From contig CANMQX010000011.1 in NCBI GenBank assembly GCA_947500135.1, forward strand, positions 19,799-83,798: DNA of 64,000 bases, read 5' to 3'. The first letter of the stretch is position 1; each line of letters starts with the position of its first letter. The notes beneath the pieces were generated by a model that had not been told where the DNA came from, ran no database searches, and was given only the letters and a program-made list of their open reading frames with translations. Source of the DNA: an uncultured Paracoccaceae bacterium. Lineage in GTDB: Bacteria > Pseudomonadota > Alphaproteobacteria > Rhodobacterales > Rhodobacteraceae. The position numbers and the translations under genes are program-made. This document shows positions 8,801 to 15,642 of the stretch, piece by piece.

Positions 8801-8973
8801 TTGGCGGACTCTCCAAAGAGCGCAAAGGTCATCGCACTGAAGATCGAAGATTTACCTGATCCGGTCGGCCCATAAATACCGAACAGGCCGGACATCACCG
8901 AATCCTGAAAATCTATGACCTGATTATCTGCATAGGGCCCAAACGCCTGAAGAGTCAGTTTGACTGGCCTCAT
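5896..8973 (-). CDS. sbcC: SbcC (Rad50-like) ATPase subunit of SbcCD nuclease
   Basis: A 1025-residue SMC-like ATPase. Walker A GPTGSGKS is at 35-42, a long coiled coil runs from about 190 to 850 and is broken by a zinc hook CPVC (517-520), followed by the ABC signature LSGGETFMAALSLALGLSD and Walker B TIFIDEGFGSLD near the C-terminus. In SbcCD (bacterial Mre11-Rad50) it uses ATP to gate the SbcD nuclease on DNA ends and hairpins. Length and order match the family. It overlaps sbcD by 4 nt (ATGA). Confidence 0.95.
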   Translation of the reverse strand: MRPVKLTLQAFGPYADNQVIDFQDSVMSGLFGIYGPTGSGKSSIFSAMTFALFGESAKPDQEIASFRSDHAETELPTEVEFIFDVGEKRYLIRRRPEQMRPKHRGGGETRDPHEAWLFDVTGIAVEELAAGKSGKIIAEKKIGIVKEAVIELLGYGPDQFTQVILLPQGKFETFLSAKTNKRLEILRELFDVSIYQQISARLRDDARGAELEVKQAREVCSRRLLSDGFESPDALTLGIETTQQETDELRAAEQLAEENVDKAQKELGAARELNQKFVDAETAGTYLSKLQARSDEIDVLKKQVGRAKKALAMADVESHLVSTSIEVAKASQHLANAESQSEKADAAALRAAAALEQERARSDEITELVRKGDELIRHQQSFEKSIGFRDKAARAATSLSTAKTALKTADASRKRLGEEKVGIQAALSHARAAEAERGKIQIQISSAETSHKAAVQYEQAFTAVTDAQTAVTTSDVVHKNALAALSDAEQSFSAAEANLSEAQALHLSAKLTDGQPCPVCGSSRHPAPAIGSIENAGFDQAFRIAKTSLSEARTLSQEAVKSFSSADATLKERSQVLSAMDKPTQSAAECFNHLSQLRGALEVSALASTSANLEVEIENLDVKIQSNSAEIERFRTAREEAATAVAVTAQQLSQALDGIPETLRDAAALQQAIAENEHLRTTRQNALTQAESSDRKLREAALVAKKDVEAGKLARSETLNRQQAAKKVFDSRLHDSGLTKDAYEDAKARLETVDFDQNTINKYAEELAIASNQVKVTKLAIADQPRPELQNLIDATTEAKDALSNSKTVLADAQAKLKAYQKLRSEISEELARLDKFEHDTAPLRELAAMFNAENPFRLDLETYAIGAMFDQVLTAANRRLEPMTSGRFSLEREIEEGKGRARRGLGIRVHDVHTGKARATATLSGGETFMAALSLALGLSDIVEASAGNIRLDTIFIDEGFGSLDTENDSGTLDQVLQTLTNLVSQNRAVGLISHVPLVQQTIPNGFYIRKTLTGSHIETRGVL

Positions 8974-10112
8974 TTCAAGGCCTCTCGCTCATGGATATCC
9001 GAGAGCACAGCTTCAATCAGGCCGTTCTCGTGCTTAGAGGGACCTTGGTCTCGGACATGCTCTAGAAAACTAGAAATGACATTTCGTGGATCATCCAGGG
9101 CCGGTACAAATCCATCCAATGAATTGACTTCTGGTGCCCTCTCAAGACGATCATAAGTTAACTGCGCTGCGTTTGGGAAAACCTCTCGCACACGCTTCAT
9201 CGCATCAATCATTTGGCCTTCATCGGTCAACACGATTTTGATGAAATCTTCAGATGAAGGTACTTCCAACAAATCAGCCAGCTTACCCCGCAGTGTTCGC
9301 ACTGATCGAACTGGTGTAAGTGGAATGATCTTCGTTTTGACACTTCCATCAGCTGACAGATCGACCAATGTCATCGACTTTTCATCATCAGATTCATCAA
9401 ATCCAAATGCCAGCGGCGAACCAGCGTATCTTATCCGCTCTGCATCGATATTCTGAGGTTTATGTAGATGGCCAAGGGCCACGTAATTGGCACCTTCGAA
9501 AACACTAATGGGCACAGTCTCAATGCCCCCCACCCGAGTGAGGGGTCGTTCACTTTCGCTTTCCCCACCGCCTGCAATAAATCCGTGGGCGACAACAACC
9601 CAACGAGCGTTCTCCGGAACATGCTTCTTTGCCGCCTGAATTTGTGCGCGCATGACATCTTCCGGGTTGGAAATGCCCTCATCGGCAAAACACTCACGCG
9701 CAGCAAATTCATATCCAAATGGCAAAGCTGAAAATGCAACGGAACCATCACGATCATACAAAATAAGAGGGTATTCTTCCTCGGCCAACGGTCCGCGAAT
9801 GAGCGCTCGTCGGTCATCAGTCATCACAGACATCGCTCCAATGCGGTCACCCGAATCATGATTGCCTGCGATCAAAACAACTGCTGCTGTCGTTTCGTTT
9901 GCAACACGCCTAATAAATTCGTTGAACTGACGAACGGCAGTCGCCGGCGGCGACGCGCGGTCGAAAATATCACCTGCTATGATGAAAACGTCTGCCTGAT
10001 GTTCAACAAGCGCGCTGACCATCTGATCAAGAACGGCCACATGATCAAGCTCCAATGAGATGCCATGAAACTGCCGACCTAGGTGAAGGTCCGCAGTGTG
10101 CAGAATACGCAT
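8970..10112 (-). CDS. sbcD: SbcD (Mre11-like) nuclease subunit
   Basis: A 380-residue calcineurin-like phosphoesterase with the metal-binding motifs in order: DLHLG (8-12), GDIFD (47-51), GNHD near 82, a VVVAHG histidine near 175 and GHLHKP near 215. It is the Mn-dependent nuclease of the SbcCD complex. First gene of a five-gene operon; its promoter lies in the 75-nt divergent gap shared with the WYL regulator. SbcCD genes are normally housekeeping repair genes, so finding them between toxin-antitoxin and Gabija-like genes under a defence-type regulator is unusual. Confidence 0.95.
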   Translation of the reverse strand: MRILHTADLHLGRQFHGISLELDHVAVLDQMVSALVEHQADVFIIAGDIFDRASPPATAVRQFNEFIRRVANETTAAVVLIAGNHDSGDRIGAMSVMTDDRRALIRGPLAEEEYPLILYDRDGSVAFSALPFGYEFAARECFADEGISNPEDVMRAQIQAAKKHVPENARWVVVAHGFIAGGGESESERPLTRVGGIETVPISVFEGANYVALGHLHKPQNIDAERIRYAGSPLAFGFDESDDEKSMTLVDLSADGSVKTKIIPLTPVRSVRTLRGKLADLLEVPSSEDFIKIVLTDEGQMIDAMKRVREVFPNAAQLTYDRLERAPEVNSLDGFVPALDDPRNVISSFLEHVRDQGPSKHENGLIEAVLSDIHEREALK

Positions 10113-10130
10113 GAATTTTCCGTCTATTTT

Positions 10131-10172
10131 TGTTACGTAACATTTTTAGATGGACTTTGACACGTAAGTCAA
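10131..10172. promoter_or_regulatory. Inverted-repeat operators between sbcD and WYL gene
   Basis: The 75-nt divergent gap holds a perfect 12-bp palindrome TGTTACGTAACA (10131-10142) and a second inverted repeat TTGAC-ACGTAA-GTCAA (10157-10172). Both contain ACGTAA. CapW/BrxR-type regulators are known to bind inverted repeats upstream of their own gene and of the defence operon, so these are likely operators for the adjacent WYL protein. Confidence 0.55.
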
Positions 10173-10187
10173 GCTAAGATTTTTGTC

Positions 10188-11009
10188 ATGGAATTTGACG
10201 ACAAAAAATATGCACAACGTGAGCGACTTATCTTCTTGGATAATTGCCTGACTTGGAGAGGTGTGGCGAACCGGCGAGATATCATAGATCGTTTTGGCAT
10301 ATCTAATGGCCAAGCTGCCCTAGATTTCAAACTATACCTTGAACGCGCAAGCGGCGCTCCTCCTGTCTATGATAACACCAAAAAAACCTATCTTGCTGCT
10401 TCGAAGCATCAGCCGCTGACACAGTCGCGGCTGACGGAGGCTTTTGATGCTGTCTTGGGTGAAACTCAGAGTGAACGTCCAGCAAGTCTACCAAGGCTCG
10501 AGCGTCATGCAGATCCGCTTGTAATCTCACACCTCTATCAAGCAATCCAATCTGGGACCGCTTTAAACATTCAGTACACATCTATGAGGACCGGTACTGA
10601 TGCGGCTCAGTGGATTGTACCAAGGGTCTTCGCTTCCGATGGCGACCGCGTGCATGTTCGAGCATTCAGCTTCAAGCATAATGACTATCATGACTACGTT
10701 CCAATTCGCATTAGCCCAGACAGTACTTTTGAGCAAAAGGCATTGGTGCGTTCGATCCCCGGTGATCGAAAATGGAATACGCTTGCACGTATTTTTCTTA
10801 AACCCAAATCAGACCTTTCGCCTGCGCAAGCCGAGGCCGTTCGACGAGAATATGGATTTGAAGATGAGCTCTTATGCATAGAGACTCGTGAGGCGCTGGA
10901 GTTTTATGCCGACCGTCGTTGGGGACTGGATCAACCGCACTCACGATTGGAACGCGAAAGGGTCGATTACTTAGATATATCAGAGGGAGCAGCCAGTGCC
11001 TCAGACTGA
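10188..11009 (+). CDS. CapW/BrxR-type WYL-domain transcriptional regulator
   Basis: A 273-residue protein with an N-terminal winged helix (QRERLIFLDNCLTWRGVANR, then DIIDRFGISNGQAALDFKLY, residues 8-55), the PVYDNTKKTYLA wing, a WYL domain (about 110-195, with LNIQYTSMR and DRVHVRAFSFKHNDYHDYV) and a C-terminal WCX domain. This is the layout of BrxR/CapW repressors, which control BREX, CBASS and other phage-defence loci. It is divergent from sbcD with shared operators. Ligand unknown; the WYL core is not the canonical W-Y-L triplet. Confidence 0.85.
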   Translation: MEFDDKKYAQRERLIFLDNCLTWRGVANRRDIIDRFGISNGQAALDFKLYLERASGAPPVYDNTKKTYLAASKHQPLTQSRLTEAFDAVLGETQSERPASLPRLERHADPLVISHLYQAIQSGTALNIQYTSMRTGTDAAQWIVPRVFASDGDRVHVRAFSFKHNDYHDYVPIRISPDSTFEQKALVRSIPGDRKWNTLARIFLKPKSDLSPAQAEAVRREYGFEDELLCIETREALEFYADRRWGLDQPHSRLERERVDYLDISEGAASASD

Positions 11010-11124
11010 ACCTCAGGACAAAAAGTTGCAGCGTATATGGGACCAAACGAGTAAACGAGGCGTTCGCGACCAGATGGGGCGATGCGAACTGGCCTGCCGG
11101 TTAATGATAAAAAAGGTGAAGTGA
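10996..11124 (+). CDS. Possible 42-aa small protein overlapping WYL gene end
   Basis: A short frame starts at GTG 10996, with GAGGGAG 6 nt upstream, and overlaps the last 14 nt of the WYL gene. It encodes a very basic peptide (GTG-initiated PQTEPQDKKLQRIWDQTSKR followed by GVRDQMGRCELACRLMIKKV). The good ribosome site and the coupled overlap argue for translation; the small size and lack of any recognised family argue for caution. Confidence 0.35.
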   Translation: MPQTEPQDKKLQRIWDQTSKRGVRDQMGRCELACRLMIKKVK

Positions 11125-11152
11125 ACACGGGCTTTAATACCGACATTTACAA

Positions 11153-12226
11153 TCAGAATTTAAACGTCGGCACAATCAGGTCGCCGGACTTATCAGGCAC
11201 AACAAATGCTGCACTTTGACGAGCGCGAGTGACTGCCACATAGAGCTTAGCCAGTTCCTTTCCGGCATCATTCAGATCACCCGAGACGAGGTATTTCTTT
11301 AGAGGTCCGTGTGGAAAAATGAGGGTTCTCTCGAATGTCATGCCTTTCACGGCGCCAAAGTTCATCGGTTTCCCGGGCACATGTTTTGTCGCGCGACTGT
11401 ATCGCAGGGGCTGCGGCGAAAACCGCGCCATGTAAGCATCAACGTCACATTTTCGTACTGCAAAAAGGCCGTCGTGCACTGTTTCGGTTTTGTTGCGCGA
11501 CTCCGTTTTCTGGAATTCAGGGTGAAATGCATCGGCAAAATTACAAATCTCTTGTATGCAGCGATATGAATAAGCCTGATGCTCAATTGTGAGCAGGTCC
11601 GCTTTTTCCCAAGCCTCAAATTTTTTGACTATTTTGGCTCCAACGAAAGCCCTGTTCTTAGGGTTGTCATTCGTGGTGTAAGTTGCTTGACGACAATCGC
11701 CAATCAACGTGACCCGCAACCCGAATTTCAGAAGGTGCTCAACAAGTTCTAAATCATAACCTGAAAGGTCTTGCGCCTCGTCGATGTATAAGTGGTCGCA
11801 TATGCCAGCAAAACGTTCTATCGGCAGACCCTTGGTCGCCTCGATAAGAAGACATGCAAAGTCAGTGACTTTGTCGAGACGCAATCTGTCTGGACTGGAA
11901 AAACTGTATGCGGTCTGCCCGCGCTTTACAAACCGAGCAGTACGACCACGTTTAAAATTGATAGTTGAAACACGTGTTGCATGAAGGTGGGCTTGGTGCG
12001 GCCTTACGAAGTGTTCGAGAATGAAAGCATACCAAGTGCTTATTCGCATGTGCGGTGGGATGGAGCCGAACATCGCATACGCTTTGTCAGACAGTTCGCC
12101 ACGACCATTATTAGTATACGTGATCAAATGAGATCTTGTCTGGGAGTCTTCCCCAGCTTCGCCGACGATTGTGGTGGTTTTGCCAGATCCCGCAGATGCA
12201 AGAATTACACGATTAACTGATGGCAT
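11153..12226 (-). CDS. Short UvrD-like helicase, GajB-like (Gabija)
   Basis: A 357-residue superfamily 1 helicase with Walker A ASAGSGKTTT (10-19), Walker B LYIDEAQD (about 145-152), motif III LIGDCRQATYTT and motif VI YVAVTRARQ near the end. It is shorter than a standard UvrD (about 700 residues) and than described GajB proteins (about 490). It overlaps the OLD-family gene upstream by 14 nt. The pair resembles Gabija, where GajA cuts DNA and GajB is the helicase partner, or more broadly class 2 OLD nucleases with a UvrD partner. Confidence 0.8.
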   Translation of the reverse strand: MPSVNRVILASAGSGKTTTIVGEAGEDSQTRSHLITYTNNGRGELSDKAYAMFGSIPPHMRISTWYAFILEHFVRPHQAHLHATRVSTINFKRGRTARFVKRGQTAYSFSSPDRLRLDKVTDFACLLIEATKGLPIERFAGICDHLYIDEAQDLSGYDLELVEHLLKFGLRVTLIGDCRQATYTTNDNPKNRAFVGAKIVKKFEAWEKADLLTIEHQAYSYRCIQEICNFADAFHPEFQKTESRNKTETVHDGLFAVRKCDVDAYMARFSPQPLRYSRATKHVPGKPMNFGAVKGMTFERTLIFPHGPLKKYLVSGDLNDAGKELAKLYVAVTRARQSAAFVVPDKSGDLIVPTFKF

Positions 12227-13811
12227 CTTGTATGTAGTCCGGAATCACCAAATCGTCCGCGTGTTCAAAGAGGGAAAGAGCAGAATCCGTCTTGTTTGCT
12301 GTCATGTAGGTCAAGATTTCATCGTTGGTCGCGCAGGTTTTGTTCAGCATCGTGTTCAATTTATCTAACCCATTAAACTTCAATAGTTGGGGCTCCAACG
12401 TTCTTGCATCATCATCGCCGTCGATACAAATTTTGATGTTGGCGTGCCCCGCGTACTCGTCGAATGAAGCAATCTTGGCCGTGGATGCTCCGTCATTATC
12501 TCGTACGACGCACACCCCAAGATCCAGTCGAATGGCAATGTCGAGAAACCGCTTGAACGATGTACCGACGGAGATGACCTCTACACCATCTTGGAGCGGC
12601 AGTTTCTTGTAGGTCTGTAGATAGGCCTTTTGCACGATCAACTCGTCCGAAGGGCCCTCGACAAGCACAGACCTGCGCGCAAGTATCATCCGTAGCGTAT
12701 CATGACCTGGTAGGCGCTTGAAATAGGACTTGGTCGCATCCGGAAGATCGTTCAGCGTTACACCGCTTTCGCCATCGAACATAATAACGCTCTCGACGCC
12801 AAGTTTGTTAAGCACATAGCTAGAATGCGTGGTGGCAATCAGCTGCTTGTCTCCACAATTACTATCCACATGATTGATCAAACGCCCAAGATTACCATGA
12901 GACAGATGATTTTCGGGCTCCTCCATCAAAAGAAGGTCACAGCCATCCGCAGCGGCCATCGCCAGTTTGATTTTTAAGCTGTTTTGCTCACCCTTGCCTA
13001 CCAACGTGAGTGGAATATCATCTAGATGGGGAAGCACACCCGTTTCCCAGCTTGCCCGGGCCGTAACATCAAGGGCTACCGATAGGGTTTTATCTGTAAC
13101 TTCACCTGTTTGAGCCGCCAGCTTATCGTTTACCTCTTTAATACGCCCGTCGCCTTGAAATGTTTCGCGCATCCCACGATACGATAGGTCAAGGTGAACC
13201 CGTTCTGCCTTGGTCAGGTGATCTCGCAAAATCTCCACGACGTATTTATTGGCAGCGTAAGTATTGGATATTGCGCTTGGGTCGATTAAAACAGATTTGA
13301 TCGGCACAGCTTGAGAGGTCAGCGTTTGACCCCAAGCGAAGCTGCGCCATTCAATCTTGTAGTACTCAATCGGGATATCGTTGAGGGCATCTACGTCGGC
13401 TACGTAGTTTGCATATTCTTCGGCAAAATTTTCTTCATCCAATTTGATTTCAAATGAGATGCCGCGTGCCTTATCTAGCCCAAGGCTATTGTTGACCCCT
13501 TCGAACTCAGCAATTGCTTCGTTCTCCCGGAAATAAAGCTCGATCAGGATGGTTGGAGGTGGAAGAGGTTTCTTGTCTCTGTGAGATTGGATGAATTCTG
13601 CCACTACACTACGGTTGAACATGAATGGATGGAGTTCATAGGCGGCTGGTCGGCGGTTCAGTTGGCATCGCAGAGCAAGATTTATGGCCTCCAGAAGCGT
13701 GGACTTTCCCGCTTCATTGTCACCCACGACAATGTTCACACCTTTCCCAAAATCAATCTCGGCTTGGCGCAACGCACGGTAGTTCTTAACAATGACCTTA
13801 TCGATCGCCAT
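12213..13811 (-). CDS. OLD-family ATPase-TOPRIM nuclease, GajA-like (Gabija)
   Basis: A 532-residue protein. The N-terminal ABC-type ATPase has Walker A GDNEAGKST (30-38), a signature-like GKGEQNSLKIKLAMA, Walker B LLLMEEPENH and the H-loop IATTHSSYVL. The C-terminal TOPRIM domain has VLVEGPSDELI (metal-binding Glu) and CVVRDNDG (Asp pair), then a DGDDDA acidic stretch. GajA proteins of this plan are nucleases inhibited by nucleotides and activated on phage infection. ATG 13811 (AGAGGG 7 nt upstream) is preferred to the in-frame ATG at 13847. It is followed by the helicase with a 14-nt overlap. Confidence 0.82.
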   Translation of the reverse strand: MAIDKVIVKNYRALRQAEIDFGKGVNIVVGDNEAGKSTLLEAINLALRCQLNRRPAAYELHPFMFNRSVVAEFIQSHRDKKPLPPPTILIELYFRENEAIAEFEGVNNSLGLDKARGISFEIKLDEENFAEEYANYVADVDALNDIPIEYYKIEWRSFAWGQTLTSQAVPIKSVLIDPSAISNTYAANKYVVEILRDHLTKAERVHLDLSYRGMRETFQGDGRIKEVNDKLAAQTGEVTDKTLSVALDVTARASWETGVLPHLDDIPLTLVGKGEQNSLKIKLAMAAADGCDLLLMEEPENHLSHGNLGRLINHVDSNCGDKQLIATTHSSYVLNKLGVESVIMFDGESGVTLNDLPDATKSYFKRLPGHDTLRMILARRSVLVEGPSDELIVQKAYLQTYKKLPLQDGVEVISVGTSFKRFLDIAIRLDLGVCVVRDNDGASTAKIASFDEYAGHANIKICIDGDDDARTLEPQLLKFNGLDKLNTMLNKTCATNDEILTYMTANKTDSALSLFEHADDLVIPDYIQDAIS

Positions 13812-13969
13812 AACCTGCCCTCTGATGACGGAAACTGTGTTATTCACTCTGCCAGACTCGGATCACTTTCCGAAGACGATAACTGCTCGACACGGAGTTT
13901 TTAAGTCCGATTGGTCACTTGGTGATCCTGTGCCCTTTAGTTTTCTGACTGCTCTACCCTACAGCGTGG

Positions 13970-14566
13970 TCAATCGAGGATTTCCAGCTCCGGCAGGTCC
14001 CGCAAGCTCTGCAGATCGAACGTCACCAGAAACGTCTCCGTCGTCACAAATGTATGCGGCGCCCCAGGCCGCGGTGACCGTGGACCGCTGGCAATCAGAT
14101 CCTTGTACCGCAGCCGGGCGAGCAGATCGCGGCTCACCTCCTTGCCAAAGATGTCCTTGAGCCCCGCCCGGTCGATGGGCTGGTGATAGGCGATGGCACA
14201 AAGCACGCCCATCTCTATCTCAGTGAAGGCGAGCGATTGGTCGCCAAGATCGGCTGCGGCCTTGATGGCTTCGGCGAACTGCGTCTTGGTGCGGAATATC
14301 CAGCCTCCCGCCACGTGTGCCAGCTCATAGGGTCGGCCGGTCAATTCGGCCTGGATATCGTCGATCAGTATTTCGACCGAGGCCCCCTGGCCCACCACAC
14401 GGGCCAGGTCGTCTCGGCCGACCGGCGAGGCACTGGCAAACAGCACCGCTTCGATCCGACCCATCCATTCGCGCCAGCGCAGCTCCTGCGGCAGGTCGGA
14501 AAGCTCCCGGTCAAAGACTGCGTCGCTTTCATCCGCCGGTTTCCGCTTTCTGGCTGCGACCGTCAT
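13970..14566 (-). CDS. Plasmid ScpB-like segregation/condensation protein
   Basis: A 198-residue protein that reads as ScpB: two winged-helix domains, with WMGRIEAVLFASASPVGRDD and DIQAELTGRPYELAHVAGGW in the first and AFTEIEMGVLCAIAYHQPID plus LKDIFGKEVSRDLLARLRYK in the second. ScpB normally bridges SMC and ScpA in chromosome condensation; no scpA or smc is in the window, so this copy probably acts with chromosomal partners or in plasmid maintenance. ATG 14566 overlaps the DUF1403 stop (ATGA). The longer in-frame ORF to 14962 reads through DUF1403 in the wrong frame. Confidence 0.85.
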   Translation of the reverse strand: MTVAARKRKPADESDAVFDRELSDLPQELRWREWMGRIEAVLFASASPVGRDDLARVVGQGASVEILIDDIQAELTGRPYELAHVAGGWIFRTKTQFAEAIKAAADLGDQSLAFTEIEMGVLCAIAYHQPIDRAGLKDIFGKEVSRDLLARLRYKDLIASGPRSPRPGAPHTFVTTETFLVTFDLQSLRDLPELEILD

Positions 14567-15516
14567 GGCGCGATCCCGTAGAGCCGGAACGTCGTTCGCC
14601 CGGTCAGCTCCCGCGCGACACCCAGCTCGACCAGCCGATCGCAGAACCGCCGCGCAGCGCGGGAGGTCATGGCGATCGAGGTGCCGTGAATGCGTGGGGA
14701 CAGCATCGACGCCGGCGCGACGGCATCCTCGGTCAGGAACAGGGCGACCGCTGCCGCCGATCCTTTTGCTCTCAGCTTGGGCGCAACGGTGCGAAGGGCC
14801 TCGCCACGGCTGGTCAGATCCCGCGCCAACCGGATCGTCTCCTCGATGCTCTCCAGAATCCGGACTTGTATTGCCAGCTCGGCCCCCTGCCTTTCTGCGG
14901 TCAGGTCCCGCAGCGCAGTCTTTGTGAGGTGCTGCGCCGAGATCGGAAGCATCTGTTTCCAATTCAGCGCGCTAGCCAGGACGACATCTGAAAGCAGGCA
15001 TGCAATTCGTTCCGCCCGGTCGTCGGTCTTGAGCACGGCGCGCAAGACGGCAACACAGCCTGCCAAGGGCCCGTGGGTCCGGGCCCGCTCCATACCCGCA
15101 TCGAGCCAGACGCCCACGTCGTCCGCGAACTCCGCCCCGACCAAGTCCGCGATCTCACCAATTCCATTTGTACGAAGCCGTCCTCCATCCCGCCAGAAGG
15201 CAAGGAGATCGCCGTCTGGACCCCGCGCCTCGCCCCGCGGCGTCAGGTGGTAGGCGTCGCGGATATCCGCCTCCCGCGCCATCCGGCCTTCCAGTTTCGA
15301 GGTCGCCGTCGCCGCGCTCAGCCCCAACCGGTTGGCCAGCAGTTTCAAGGGCACGCCATGACGCTCATCACTGATCAGCTGATCAAGCACGGCCAGCGCC
15401 GCCCCCGACCGAAATGCCACAGTATCAAGGGATTGTGCACGCCTGGAGGTGACCCACCCAGGGAGCTTCGGTAAGTTGTTTGAGTTGTCGTCGATAGCTG
15501 TTGGCTGATAGGTCAT
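14563..15516 (-). CDS. DUF1403 family protein
   Basis: A 317-residue protein that I recognise as DUF1403, known from plasmids of rhizobia and Rhodobacteraceae next to scpB and recombinases. It is helical; after an N-terminal SRRAQSLDTVAFRSGAALAV it has RLGLSAATATSKLEGRMARE, which looks like a helix-turn-helix, and a C-terminal Ser/Arg-rich part. Function unknown. It forms a two-gene operon with scpB and is divergent from the tyrosine recombinase. Conservation of this neighbourhood suggests a role in plasmid maintenance or recombination. Confidence 0.8.
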   Translation of the reverse strand: MTYQPTAIDDNSNNLPKLPGWVTSRRAQSLDTVAFRSGAALAVLDQLISDERHGVPLKLLANRLGLSAATATSKLEGRMAREADIRDAYHLTPRGEARGPDGDLLAFWRDGGRLRTNGIGEIADLVGAEFADDVGVWLDAGMERARTHGPLAGCVAVLRAVLKTDDRAERIACLLSDVVLASALNWKQMLPISAQHLTKTALRDLTAERQGAELAIQVRILESIEETIRLARDLTSRGEALRTVAPKLRAKGSAAAVALFLTEDAVAPASMLSPRIHGTSIAMTSRAARRFCDRLVELGVARELTGRTTFRLYGIAP

Positions 15517-15593
15517 ACCACAACCCTATCGCATGGCGGCGCTTTTGCCCACCACATAGTGTGTAAACCGCCCCACCTTACAGAACATTTTAA

Positions 15594-15620
15594 TGTCCAA
15601 TAAGCTTGCCTTATCGGACA
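15594..15620. repeat. Inverted repeat upstream of tyrosine recombinase, candidate core site
   Basis: Two 11-bp arms, TGTCCAATAAG (15594-15604) and CTTATCGGACA (15610-15620), pair with one mismatch around a 5-bp centre. It lies 22 nt before the recombinase start. The geometry resembles a tyrosine-recombinase core site (dif- or att-like), though a 5-bp centre is short; an operator for the divergent genes is the alternative. Confidence 0.45.
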
Positions 15621-15642
15621 TACAGGGAATAGGCTCAAAAAC

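Noticed and set aside
14567..14962. N-terminal extension of ScpB
   Set aside because: It overlaps DUF1403 in another frame with low-complexity Arg/Gly sequence; the ATGA-coupled start at 14566 fits ScpB length.
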